A stretch of 23,889 nucleotides of DNA from JANNHP01 sp031404455 (GCA_031404455.1 JANNHP010000190.1:1-23889), one strand, 5' to 3'. Positions 1 through 8,202 are shown, counted from the stretch's first letter. A program made the numbers and translations. Notes: generated from the sequence alone by a model not told the origin.

Positions 1-1
1 C

Positions 2-1207
2 GCTTTCACCGACGCCACCGCGACGAAGTTCCCGGCCGTGAGCGGCGACGAGGACTGGCGCGCGAAGGACGGTGTCCTCCTCGACATCGACGGCGACGGC
101 GACCTCGACCTCGCGATCATCACCGACGACACGATCTCCGCGGGCGCGCGGCCGAGCCTCCGCATCCTGCGCAACGACGGCACGGGTGCCTTCACCGACT
201 ACACCTCCACGGCCGTCCCCGCGAACACCACGTACGGCGACTCGAGCCAGGGCCTCGCGATCGCGGCGGCGAATCTCGACGGCGTGAACGGCACGGACCT
301 CGTGATCGTCCACACCGCGTACTTCCACGAGCAGATCGTCATCCCCGGCGGGCCTCCGATCCCGGGCCAGGACGAACAGCCGCCGGACACCGTGATCGAC
401 AACTACTTCGCCGCGACGCGCGTGCTGGCGAACAACGGCTCGGGCACGTTCTCGCGCAAGGCGGACGCGATGCCCCCCGTGACGCCGTCCGGCACGAACC
501 AGTTCCAGGGCGGGGCCGTTGCGGTCGGCGACGTGAACGGGCAGGGCCGGGAGGACATCGTCGTCACCCGCGCCCTGCCGGTGACCGATCCCCAGAACTC
601 GTCGAACTACCTCCTCGCGACCACGCTCCTCACGAACAACGGCAGCGCGGTCTTCACCGACGTGACGGCGTCGAAGCTCCCCGCGGCGAGCGACCCCGAG
701 TACCTGCACGGAGACCGCGTCCAGCTCTCGAACCTCGACGGCGACGGCGACCTCGACCTCGTCCTCGTGTCGAACTCGGCGATCGTCAGCCCGGTCACGG
801 ACGAGGTGACGACGAGGTCCGCGACGCGTCTCTTCTCGAACGACGGCACGGGCGCCTTCACGGCGCTCGGCGCGAGCGCGCTGCCCTCGGCGATCGACCT
901 CGACGTGCACCAGGGCGACCGCGTCCTCGCGGCCGACTTCACCGGCGACGGCAAGGCCGACCTCTTCGTCGTGTCGCAGCGCGCTCCCGAGTTCGCGGGA
1001 CGCGCGGGCCGCTTCCTCGTGCAGGTCGGCGGCGCGTGGCTGCGCGGGTCGAAGGGCCTGCCGAGCCAGTTCGCCGGCGACGATTTCCGGGGCTCCGACG
1101 CGGCGCCCGTGGACGTGGACGGAGACGGCGACCTCGACATCGTGATCGTGCGGGACGAACCGAACGACGCGGTCAGGAACACCATCGTCCTGACGAACCC
1201 CCGCTAG
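2..1207 (+). CDS. FG-GAP/VCBS repeat secreted protein, C-terminal part (5' end outside window)
   Basis: The frame is already open at base 2 and the first residues (AFTDATATKFPAVSG) match the recurring unit seen later (GAFTDYTSTAVPA, VFTDVTASKLPAAS), so the gene runs in from the left and the GTG at 38 is not its start. The visible part has repeated blade-like units with Asp/Gly calcium-binding-type loops: DIDGDGDLDLAI near the beginning, NLDGDGDLDLVLV, DFTGDGKADLFVV and DVDGDGDLDIVIV near the end. Such repeats fold as beta-propeller blades in extracellular or cell-surface proteins (family knowledge). The stretch encoding DGDGDLDL is nearly identical at DNA level around 85-115 and 735-765, as expected for recently duplicated blades. 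Ligand or substrate cannot be told. It stops at TAG 1205-1207, six bases before the next start, so co-transcription is likely. Confidence 0.85.
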   Translation, partial: AFTDATATKFPAVSGDEDWRAKDGVLLDIDGDGDLDLAIITDDTISAGARPSLRILRNDGTGAFTDYTSTAVPANTTYGDSSQGLAIAAANLDGVNGTDLVIVHTAYFHEQIVIPGGPPIPGQDEQPPDTVIDNYFAATRVLANNGSGTFSRKADAMPPVTPSGTNQFQGGAVAVGDVNGQGREDIVVTRALPVTDPQNSSNYLLATTLLTNNGSAVFTDVTASKLPAASDPEYLHGDRVQLSNLDGDGDLDLVLVSNSAIVSPVTDEVTTRSATRLFSNDGTGAFTALGASALPSAIDLDVHQGDRVLAADFTGDGKADLFVVSQRAPEFAGRAGRFLVQVGGAWLRGSKGLPSQFAGDDFRGSDAAPVDVDGDGDLDIVIVRDEPNDAVRNTIVLTNPR

Positions 1208-1213
1208 CCGCGC

Positions 1214-3583
1214 ATGACACGCTCAACGAACCTCACGTTCGCACTCGCGATGGTCGTCGCCACCGGCTGCGGAGGCGCCTCGGCGAAGGAAGGCGTCCAC
1301 GCCGACGTCGCCGTCGCCGTTGCGAAGACCCGCGCCGCGCACCCCGAGCTCTTCCGCCGCAAGATCGTGCTGCTCGGCTTCGACTCCTGCGACCCCGACC
1401 TCGTGGACCAGTACGTCGGCGAGGGCAAGCTCCCGAACTTCGCGCGCCTGCGCCGGGAGGGCGCGCACGGCGCGCTCCATTCGCTGCAGCCGACCCTCTC
1501 GCCGGTGGTGTGGACGACGATCGCCACGGGCATGACGCCGCAGCGGCACGGCATCCTCGACTTCGTCACCGAGACTCCCGCGGGCATGGTGCCGGTGACG
1601 AGCAGGATGCGCAACGCCGACACCATCTGGGATCTCCTCTCGCGGCAGGGCGAGAAGGTCGGCGTCGTCGGATGGCTCGTGTCGTGGCCGGCGGAGCCCG
1701 TCAACGGGTTCATGGTCACGGACCGCATGGGTCAACTCGCGTTCCACTACGGCGAGGAGCGCACCGAGGACGCCCCGCAGCGCACGTGGCCCGAGGAACT
1801 CGCGAGGCAGATGAAGGACGACATCGTCGGTCCCGAGGACGTGCCGCTCGAGAAGGTGCGGCCGTTCCTCGACATCGGCGCGAAGGAGTTCGAGTCGTCC
1901 TTCAGCAAGACGTTCGACCCGCGCAACCGAGTCGGGAACCTGCGGCTCGTCCTCGCGACGGCGGGCACGTTCAGGAACGCCGGCGAGCGCCTCTACGCCG
2001 AGGAGAAGCCGCGCTTCTTCGCCTGCTACTTCGAGGCGATGGACGCCATCAGCCACCTGTTCATGCCGTACGCGCCGCCGAAGACGCCGTACGTGCCGAC
2101 GGATCTCTACCTGAAGTACAGGAGCGCGATCGAGGCGAACTACATCTGGCACGACCGCGTCCTCGGACACTTCATGGAGCAGGCCGACGACGACACGACC
2201 GTGATCGTGGTCAGCGACCACGGTTTCAAGAACGGCGACTTCCGGATGGCCGACGGGAGCGAGTTCCACGAGAAGACGGGCGCCATGTGGCACCGCTCGT
2301 ACGGCGTCTTCTACGCGTGGGGCAGCGGCATCCGGCACGGCGTGACCGTGGCGGGCGCCAGCGTCTACGACATCGCCCCCACCGTGCTCGCGGCGATGGG
2401 CTACCCGGTGCCCGAGGACATGAACGGCAAGGTGCTCACGAGCGCCTTCGACGAGGGTCTCGCGTTCGAGCGCGTGCCGACTTACCGCGGCGAGGCGCGT
2501 CTCGAGGAGATGGCGCGCGTCAAGTCGGAGCAGGGCGAGCAGACGGCGAAGAGCCCCGAGGAAGAGGACGCGATGAAGCGCCTCGAGGCGCTCGGCTACA
2601 TCGGCGGCGACCGCTCGGACCCGATCTCCACGAGCCTCAACCTCGGCATGAGCCACCTCTCGCAGGGCCGTCCCCAGCTCGCGTACGAGGAGTTCAAGAA
2701 GGTGCTCGAGATGCAGCGTTCGCCGCGCACGCTCGACGCCGTGGCCGAGGCGTGCCTTCGCCTCGGACTGCTCGAGGAAGCGGAGGCGTGCATCCAGGAG
2801 TCGCTCGAGATGGACTCGTCGGGCTTCCCGCCCCTGATGCTCCGCGCGAGGGCCCAGCTCGCGCGCCGGCAGTTCGACGAAGCCGAGAAGTCCGCCCGCG
2901 CGGCCCTCGAACGGAAGTCCGACATCCCGGGCTCCTGGCAGACGCTGGCGCTCGTGCTGCAGGCCCAGCGCGCAGAGGCAGAGAAGGCGAAAGACGCGGC
3001 GCTCGTCGCGAAACTCACCGCCGCGATCATCGAGACGCACGAAGGCACGCTGAAGCTCGAGCCGCGTCAGCTCCCGGTGCTCGTCACCCTCGCCGAGGAA
3101 CGCCTCGGCGGTCCGTCGAGTCCCGAGAGCGTCGAGAAGGCCCGCGACGAGCTCGATCGCGCGCTGGAGCTCGCGCCGGAACACGTCTCGGCGCTCAACA
3201 ACCGCGGGATCGCGCTCCTCGCCCTCGGCAGGTTCGCGAAGGACCAGGGCCGCGCCGACGACCGCGACCGCAACATGAAGACGGCCCTCGAGAGCATCGA
3301 GAAGGCGATCACCGTGGCCGCCGCGCGCTACGGCGAGGGCTACCGCGGGTACGCCAGGGGCTGGGCGAACAAGGCGTACGTGCTCTGGCAGATGAAGCGC
3401 TTCGACGACGCCGCCGCGGCGGCGACCGAGGCGCGCCGCATCCAACCCGCCTACATCCTCAACCGGTACTTCGTCGAAGACATGGCGAACGCCGGCCACG
3501 TGTTCGCGCCGCCCGCTCCCGCCGAACCGCCGCCGCAGCCGGCGCCTGCGGAGCCGGCGCCCACGGAGCCGGCCCCGAAGTAG
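1214..3583 (+). CDS. Lipoprotein: alkaline-phosphatase-superfamily phosphodiesterase fused to TPR repeats
   Basis: 789 residues. The N-terminus is a short hydrophobic signal ending in VATGC, so Cys19 is a likely lipidated residue, although the -3 position is Ala rather than the usual Leu. Residues about 50-400 match the type I phosphodiesterase/nucleotide pyrophosphatase fold: metal Asp57 in LLGFDSCD, TLSPVVWTTIATG where Ser96 aligns by eye with the usual Thr/Ser nucleophile, RHGILDF, EAMDAISH (Asp277, His281), SDHG (Asp335, His336) and MWHRS (His360). Residues about 470-755 are helical TPR-like units (LGMSHLSQGRPQLAYEEFKK; NNRGIALLALGRF). The tail is Pro/Ala/Glu-rich. Substrate unknown; phosphate, phosphonate or sulfate ester cleavage are all possible in this superfamily. 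No Shine-Dalgarno is visible; the six-base gap from the upstream gene suggests coupled translation. Confidence 0.85.
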   Translation: MTRSTNLTFALAMVVATGCGGASAKEGVHADVAVAVAKTRAAHPELFRRKIVLLGFDSCDPDLVDQYVGEGKLPNFARLRREGAHGALHSLQPTLSPVVWTTIATGMTPQRHGILDFVTETPAGMVPVTSRMRNADTIWDLLSRQGEKVGVVGWLVSWPAEPVNGFMVTDRMGQLAFHYGEERTEDAPQRTWPEELARQMKDDIVGPEDVPLEKVRPFLDIGAKEFESSFSKTFDPRNRVGNLRLVLATAGTFRNAGERLYAEEKPRFFACYFEAMDAISHLFMPYAPPKTPYVPTDLYLKYRSAIEANYIWHDRVLGHFMEQADDDTTVIVVSDHGFKNGDFRMADGSEFHEKTGAMWHRSYGVFYAWGSGIRHGVTVAGASVYDIAPTVLAAMGYPVPEDMNGKVLTSAFDEGLAFERVPTYRGEARLEEMARVKSEQGEQTAKSPEEEDAMKRLEALGYIGGDRSDPISTSLNLGMSHLSQGRPQLAYEEFKKVLEMQRSPRTLDAVAEACLRLGLLEEAEACIQESLEMDSSGFPPLMLRARAQLARRQFDEAEKSARAALERKSDIPGSWQTLALVLQAQRAEAEKAKDAALVAKLTAAIIETHEGTLKLEPRQLPVLVTLAEERLGGPSSPESVEKARDELDRALELAPEHVSALNNRGIALLALGRFAKDQGRADDRDRNMKTALESIEKAITVAAARYGEGYRGYARGWANKAYVLWQMKRFDDAAAAATEARRIQPAYILNRYFVEDMANAGHVFAPPAPAEPPPQPAPAEPAPTEPAPK

Positions 3584-3614
3584 CCGCGGTCCCGGTCGTC
3601 CGCGCAGACCGCAG

Positions 3615-3620
3615 TACGAT
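3615..3620 (+). promoter_or_regulatory. -10 hexamer TACGAT, leaderless-type promoter
   Basis: TACGAT ends 7 bases before the ATG at 3628, which would place the transcription start at or next to the A of the start codon. No convincing -35 and no Shine-Dalgarno are visible. It is one of seven such arrangements in the window. Confidence 0.5.
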
Positions 3621-3627
3621 CCACGTC

Positions 3628-5874
3628 ATGAGCCCCTCGGAGGTCCCCATCCGCAACGTCTCGATCCTCTTCGCCACGGTCTTCGCGGCGGCGACGACGC
3701 TCCGCGCCGAGTTCCGCGAGACGCACCTGAACGAGATCACGGCGCCCCTCGCGTCGTTTGCCTCGGCGCGCATCGCCGTGCTCGCGGCGCTCCCGTCGCC
3801 GTCGAAGGCGGAGAAGAAGGAACTGAAGTCGCTCCAGGCGCTCGCGAAGAAGCTCGCGAAGACGGCGTTCGCGCTGAAGCAGGACTTCGGCGAGCTCGCG
3901 GCGGCGGGCGCCGCGTTCGACAAGCTCGGGACCGCCGCCGCCGCGATGCAGCCGTCGCTCGACGAGGCCGTCCTTCGCGCGAACCTCTCGCTCTCGGAGC
4001 GCGTCGAACTGATCGGCGACTACCAGGACCTTCTTCCGCCGACGAACCCGAAGCACGGCGCCGCCGTCTCGAAGGCCCTCGCCGCCGTCACCACGGCGCG
4101 CAACGCCGCCGCCACCGCGACGACGCCCGGCAGGCGCGCCGCCGCGCTCGCGAAGGCCGACACCGCCGTCGCCAAGGCGCTCTCGAAGGCCGACAAGTAC
4201 GTGCTCGCCGACCGTGAAGACGGCCAGGTCCCCCCGGCGAGGTACCGCTCGGGCGACGCGATCGGTCCCGGCGGCGGGCGCGTCGCGATCCCGCTCGATT
4301 CGGGCTCGGCGCTCGCGGGCGCGTCGGTCGTCATCGCGTCGCAGGTGATCCCGGCCCAGGCGACTGTCGTCGTCACGCTCGCCCCCGGGACGTCGTTCGT
4401 CGGCGGGCGCGACGTCGCCGCCGGTCCCGCCCTCGCCGTCGGACCGGACGCGCACGTGTTCGCGGCGCCGGTGACGGTCTACGTCCCGTTCCAGGTTCCC
4501 GAAGGCGCGAACGCCGACGACCTCGCCCTCTTCACGGCGGGACCGCCCGCCCTGCCGATCGTCCCCGTCGACGCGCGCCCGGACGGCACGCTCGGCGCCG
4601 CCGTGACCACGCTCTCCACGTTCCAGGCGGGCCTCGCTGCGCCGCCGCCGGGACAGCCGGGCGGTGCCTACCACGTGCAGTCGTTCGTCGTGAACACGTC
4701 GCTCGATCCGGCGAACCAGGACTTCGCCGGGGTGCTCGTCGGCATCCTCGACCAGACCATCACGTTCCGCTCGAACCACACCGCGTCCACGTCGCCGCCC
4801 GCCTTCCCGGTCGCGACGCGCACGTTCACGAAGGCCGTCCCCCACCACACCGACGACTCGCAGGGACCGTTCCTCGGCTCCGTCGACTTCACGTGGACCG
4901 CGGGGACGGCGGGCCGCTTCTCGTTCATGCTTCCGCTCGGAACGGGCATCGACGCCACGGTGACGGGCGTCGCGTCGGACGACGGGCGCGTGATCGCTTG
5001 GACCGGCCGCGGCGGCTCGTTCGAGTTCGTCGCCGTGGGCGTGAAGACCGACGCCGGCACCGTGACCGCGGATCTCGCGGGCCGCTGGGCGGCGGTGGAG
5101 ATCGGCGCGCAGTTCCTCGACGACGCCGCGGAGCCCTTCCGTACGCGGTGGCACGACGCGCTGCGTTTCTTCACCGTGGACGCCGCGGGCGCCGTCACGT
5201 TCGATCCGAGCGGATTCCGCCACGAGACCGACATCACCTACGCGACCGACCTCGCGGAACCGGCGCACTCGCGCGACGTCCGCACGCTGGCCGACGCAGG
5301 CGCCGAGACGTGGACGATCGGCGCGAACGGCCGACTCTCGGGCGCGGGCGGCGCGCGATCGGGATGGTTCGACCCGGCTGCGGGCCTGCTCACGTCGGCG
5401 GTGTACGACGCGACGACGCGCCGCGTCTCGCTCATGATCGCCGTGCCGCAGTCCGCGGTCGCGACGCCGACCGCGCTGCACGGCCTCTACCGCTTCGCCG
5501 GACTCGACGTCGGGACCTCCGTCGGCGCGCCGACGACCCACGACTCGACGCACGACGTCACGCTCTCGGCCGGCTCTCTCGACTTCCGCGCGGACGATTC
5601 CGCGGACCTGACGGAGGACGCGTCGGCGACGCTCACGTACCGCCTGACCGGCGCACCGCCGCTGCCGAACATCTCGTGGACGATGACGTCGGCCTCGACG
5701 CCGCTCGCCGGCGGGACGACGGGCTTCACGATGTCGCTCGACGCCGCGGGGAACCGCACCGGCTTGCCCGACGCGCGGTCGATCGCATTCGCCGGCTCGG
5801 GCCGCTACGTGCTCTTCGTCTCGAACGACCTCGCGCCGCTCCACGAGCGCGGCATCGCGCTCGGCGTCAGGTAG
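3628..5874 (+). CDS. Large secreted protein of unknown function with ZU5-like middle domain
   Basis: 748 residues from ATG 3628. The frame is open far upstream, but that part is a shadow of the phosphodiesterase gene. The start is supported by the signal-peptide-like N-terminus (hydrophobic residues about 11-24, possible cleavage after TLRA) and by TACGAT seven bases upstream. Residues about 30-195 are Ala/Lys-rich and helical (KAEKKELKSLQALAKKLAK). Residues about 210-337 (GGGRVAIPLDSG, PVTVYVPFQVPEGA, LSTFQAGL) resemble the ZU5-like or inter-domain modules of secreted bacterial proteins. The remaining 400 residues look beta-rich with no motif I recognise. No catalytic residues are evident; a structural or adhesive envelope role is a guess. 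Its stop overlaps the stop region of the convergent gene by 8 bases (5867-5874). Confidence 0.75.
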   Translation: MSPSEVPIRNVSILFATVFAAATTLRAEFRETHLNEITAPLASFASARIAVLAALPSPSKAEKKELKSLQALAKKLAKTAFALKQDFGELAAAGAAFDKLGTAAAAMQPSLDEAVLRANLSLSERVELIGDYQDLLPPTNPKHGAAVSKALAAVTTARNAAATATTPGRRAAALAKADTAVAKALSKADKYVLADREDGQVPPARYRSGDAIGPGGGRVAIPLDSGSALAGASVVIASQVIPAQATVVVTLAPGTSFVGGRDVAAGPALAVGPDAHVFAAPVTVYVPFQVPEGANADDLALFTAGPPALPIVPVDARPDGTLGAAVTTLSTFQAGLAAPPPGQPGGAYHVQSFVVNTSLDPANQDFAGVLVGILDQTITFRSNHTASTSPPAFPVATRTFTKAVPHHTDDSQGPFLGSVDFTWTAGTAGRFSFMLPLGTGIDATVTGVASDDGRVIAWTGRGGSFEFVAVGVKTDAGTVTADLAGRWAAVEIGAQFLDDAAEPFRTRWHDALRFFTVDAAGAVTFDPSGFRHETDITYATDLAEPAHSRDVRTLADAGAETWTIGANGRLSGAGGARSGWFDPAAGLLTSAVYDATTRRVSLMIAVPQSAVATPTALHGLYRFAGLDVGTSVGAPTTHDSTHDVTLSAGSLDFRADDSADLTEDASATLTYRLTGAPPLPNISWTMTSASTPLAGGTTGFTMSLDAAGNRTGLPDARSIAFAGSGRYVLFVSNDLAPLHERGIALGVR

Positions 5875-6721
5875 CGCGCATCCTCGAGAGTTCGTCCGCG
5901 TAGCCCGCGAGGCGCCGCGCGAGGCACCGCGCCTCGATCCCGTCGCCCTTCGACCTCGCCCGCGCGGCGAGGAGCCGCTGGCGGAAGAGGACGAACCCGC
6001 CGGGCCGCCGACCGTCCCACTCGAGCCGCGCGAGCGTCCGTCCGACGCGCTCGGCCCGCTCGAGCACGGGCTCGACGCCGATCCGCTCGGCCTGGATGCG
6101 GTGCCGGACGGCGACCCGCTCGTCGAACTCGGTCGCGATGCCGAGCCGCGTCGCGCGGCGGTGCCACTCGGTGTCGTCGCCCCACGGCACGCCGCCGCTC
6201 CCCGGACCGAGGTCCTCGCGCATCGGGCCGACGCGCTCGAGCACCGTCCGCGGAAAGGCGCAGTTCGCGCTGATGAACACGTCGCGCCGCCGCGCGGCAC
6301 CGTGGCAGTAGAAGCCGCCGACCGAGAAGAGCACCGGCGCGATCTCGGCCGGCGGCTCGACGTCGAACGCCGGCCAGACGGCACCCTGGAGGACGACGTC
6401 TGCGCCGTCCGCGAAGTGCGCCGCGAGCCCCGCCGCGTGCCCGGCGAGCGGCTCGGCGTCGTCGTCGAGGAGCGCGACGACCTCGCCGCGGACCGCGCGG
6501 AACGCCGCGTTGCGGCGCCGCGCGGCGCCGCCCCCCTGGATCACGGGGATCACCGCGAGATCGGCCGTCCCTTCGATCGAGAGCCCCGCCGCCGCGGCGT
6601 CGTCCTCCACGACGACGAGCGCCTCGGACGGGAGCCCCGACGTCTCTCGCCGGAGCGCCGCGAGGCAGCGCAGGAGATCCGCGCGCCGCTCGCGCATCGA
6701 CGGGATCACGAACGAGATCAC
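5867..6721 (-). CDS. Glycosyltransferase family 2
   Basis: 284 residues from GTG 6721 (ISFVIPSM...). The frame continues further upstream, but the GT-A fold begins exactly here and the divergent gene occupies the upstream DNA. Features: opening strand ISFVIPSMRERRADLLRCL, an ARRRNAAF segment, and the metal/nucleotide-sugar triad LLDDDAEP (Asp86-88), then WGDDTEWHRR as the likely acceptor/catalytic-base region and a basic C-terminus (RARSKGDGIEARCLARRLAG). No membrane segments, so probably cytoplasmic or peripheral. It would transfer a sugar from a nucleotide donor onto a glycan or lipid; donor and acceptor are not predictable. It is transcribed divergently from 6746 with only 24 bp between start codons. 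Confidence 0.85.
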   Translation of the reverse strand: MISFVIPSMRERRADLLRCLAALRRETSGLPSEALVVVEDDAAAAGLSIEGTADLAVIPVIQGGGAARRRNAAFRAVRGEVVALLDDDAEPLAGHAAGLAAHFADGADVVLQGAVWPAFDVEPPAEIAPVLFSVGGFYCHGAARRRDVFISANCAFPRTVLERVGPMREDLGPGSGGVPWGDDTEWHRRATRLGIATEFDERVAVRHRIQAERIGVEPVLERAERVGRTLARLEWDGRRPGGFVLFRQRLLAARARSKGDGIEARCLARRLAGYADELSRMRAT

Positions 6722-6728
6722 GGCCGGT

Positions 6729-6738
6729 CTTCTACCAT
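6729..6738. promoter_or_regulatory. Overlapping divergent -10 elements sharing one TA step
   Basis: On the plus strand TACCAT (6733-6738) lies 7 bases before GTG 6746. On the minus strand TAGAAG (6734-6729) lies 7 bases before GTG 6721. The two hexamers share the self-complementary TA at 6733-6734. The geometry is symmetric and matches the bidirectional promoters described for bacterial -10 elements; the minus hexamer is the weaker because its last base is G. Confidence 0.45.
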
Positions 6739-6745
6739 CCGGCGC

Positions 6746-7237
6746 GTGTTCCAGGTCGTCGTCCTGCCGCCGCCGGACGCGGTCCTCGTCATCGAGGAGT
6801 TCCGCCGGCTCCACGACCCCGCGTTCCACCGGATCGGGCCCCACCTTCCGCTCCTGCCGCCGTTCGAGCCCGGGAACGCGACGCTGCTCGAGCGGTTCGA
6901 CGGGTTCCGCGGCGGGGCCGGGTTCGACGTCGAGTTCGGTCCGCCGACCGCGGCCGGACGGGCGCTCTGCCTCCCGGCCGAGCGCGGCCAGGCGGAGCTG
7001 CGCGCGCTCCGCACGGTTCTCGCGGCGGCGCTCCTGCCGCCCCTCACGGAGGCTCCGGACGGCCCGATCGTGCTCCGCGCGGGACTCTTCGGGAGCGACG
7101 CGGAGCTGGAACTCGCGCGGCGAGCGATGACCGTCACCGGGGGGGTCCCGGCCTGGTCCGTCCGCGAGATCACGCTCCTCCTCGAGGACGAGCGGGGCAT
7201 CTGGCACGCAGTCCGCAGGAAGCGCCTCGCTGGGTGA
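6746..7237 (+). CDS. 2'-5' RNA ligase-like (2H phosphoesterase superfamily) protein, possibly degenerate
   Basis: 163 residues from GTG 6746 (MFQVVVLPPPDAV). Overall length and pattern match short bacterial 2'-5' RNA ligase-like proteins: an N-terminal strand, HLPLLPPF (His33) as first signature, a GFDVEFGPP strand, and the closing VREITLLLEDERGIWHAVRRK segment typical of this group. The superfamily normally carries two H-x-T/S motifs forming a cyclic phosphodiesterase/ligase site. Here the first is H-L-P and the place where the second should lie (GPIVLRAGLF, residues 107-116) has no His. Activity is therefore doubtful; it may bind RNA or nucleotide without catalysis. Start choice rests on TACCAT seven bases upstream and on the domain beginning there. 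Confidence 0.6.
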   Translation: MFQVVVLPPPDAVLVIEEFRRLHDPAFHRIGPHLPLLPPFEPGNATLLERFDGFRGGAGFDVEFGPPTAAGRALCLPAERGQAELRALRTVLAAALLPPLTEAPDGPIVLRAGLFGSDAELELARRAMTVTGGVPAWSVREITLLLEDERGIWHAVRRKRLAG

Positions 7238-7241
7238 GGTG

Positions 7242-7301
7242 TTCTGTCCTTGGGAGAGCGCGACTAGACTCTCGTCTGCGAACAGACAAGGAGACGGCTT
7301 G
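7242..7301 (+). promoter_or_regulatory. Promoter, palindrome and Shine-Dalgarno of first CRP/FNR gene
   Basis: TTCTGT (7242-7247), a 17-bp spacer, then TAGACT (7265-7270) form a reasonable sigma70-type promoter with start near 7277. AAGGAG (7288-7293) lies 5 bases before TTG 7299 and is one of the best Shine-Dalgarno sequences in the window, which decides the start. The perfect palindrome GTCTG-CGAA-CAGAC (7274-7287) spans the predicted transcription start. Confidence 0.5.
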
Positions 7302-8192
7302 GCACTGCTTCTCGACACCCTGCGCAGCGTGGACTTCCTCGCGAACGCCTCCGAGGCGACCGTGCTCCGGCTGATGGTGCTCGGCAAGTCCGCGGACTTC
7401 GCGAAGGGACACGTCTTCTGGAAGGCCGGGCACGCGCCCGATCTGCTCGTCATCCCGATCAGCGGCGAGGCGAAGACGGCCACCCGCTCCGCCGAGGGCC
7501 GCGAGTTCATCGACCGCTTCCTCGGCTCGGGCGAGTGCCTCGGCCTCGCGAGCGCGCTCGACGGCATGCCGCACCCGACCGACGCCGAGGTCGTGCGCGC
7601 CGGCGAGTTCTTCGCCATCACGCGCACCAACTTCCTCAAGTTCCTGCTGGAGTTCCCCGAGATCCGGTCGCGCACGACCGAGATGATCGGCGCGCTCTAC
7701 CGGCGCAACCTGAAGGAGCGCGAGGACGTGGCGCTGCGCCCCGTCCCGCAGCGCGTCGCGGAGTTCCTGCTCCAGCACTCGTGCGTGCGGCAGGACGACG
7801 GCGCGCGCGTCCTCATCCACGCCACGCAGGCGGAGCTCGCCGCACGGCTCGGCACGGTGCGCGAGGTCGTCTCGCGAATCTTCGCGGACTTCCAGCAGCG
7901 CGGGCTCATCGAGCGCACGGACCAGGGCATCTACGTCTCGGACTGGGCCGGGCTCCACGGCGAGGCCGGGATCGAGTCCGACGAGGTCGGCGTCCTTGCG
8001 CGCGGTGCCGCACCTGCCGCGCCCGAGCTCCGCACGGCCCGGTTCTTCCTCCCCACGATCGAGCGGCGCCGGCGTCACCAGCCCACCGACGACGCGCAGG
8101 GATGCCGCGAGCACCTCGGCGACCTCTCCCTCTGCCGCGAGCAAGGCTGCCCGGGAGCGATCGAGGACAAGAAGCCCCGTCCGGGGAAGTAA
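7299..8192 (+). CDS. CRP/FNR-family transcription regulator with Cys-containing C-terminal extension
   Basis: 297 residues from TTG 7299, chosen because of the AAGGAG five bases upstream and because ALLLDTLRSVDFL is a normal N-terminus for the family; an in-frame GTG at 7239 precedes the promoter. Residues about 10-125 form the cyclic-nucleotide-binding-like beta-roll, 128-160 the dimer helix, and 176-207 the helix-turn-helix (TQAELAARLGTVREVVSRIF). The recognition helix keeps the R-E...R pattern of E. coli CRP. The phosphate-binding cassette (GSGECLGLASALDG) lacks the usual Arg-Ser/Thr, so cAMP may not be the ligand. Residues 220-297 are an unusual tail, Arg-rich with Cys269, Cys279 and Cys284, possibly a metal or redox module. 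It lies upstream of a second regulator. Confidence 0.85.
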   Translation: MALLLDTLRSVDFLANASEATVLRLMVLGKSADFAKGHVFWKAGHAPDLLVIPISGEAKTATRSAEGREFIDRFLGSGECLGLASALDGMPHPTDAEVVRAGEFFAITRTNFLKFLLEFPEIRSRTTEMIGALYRRNLKEREDVALRPVPQRVAEFLLQHSCVRQDDGARVLIHATQAELAARLGTVREVVSRIFADFQQRGLIERTDQGIYVSDWAGLHGEAGIESDEVGVLARGAAPAAPELRTARFFLPTIERRRRHQPTDDAQGCREHLGDLSLCREQGCPGAIEDKKPRPGK

Positions 8193-8202
8193 TCGCGGGT
8201 CG

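Noticed and set aside
85..1140. Repeated DNA encoding DGDGDLDL as a possible repeat array.
   Set aside because: It is explained by the repeated blades of the FG-GAP/VCBS protein, in frame and at protein level.
3451..6384. A nearly 1000-codon open frame on the minus strand, and similar long Arg-rich frames opposite other genes (for example 1223-3499).
   Set aside because: In such GC-rich DNA stop codons are rare in non-coding frames. The translations are Arg/Ala-rich with no domains, and they run antisense to well-supported genes.
7239..7301. GTG at 7239 as start of the first CRP/FNR gene.
   Set aside because: It lies upstream of the predicted -10 (7265-7270). TTG 7299 has AAGGAG five bases before it and begins at the domain edge.
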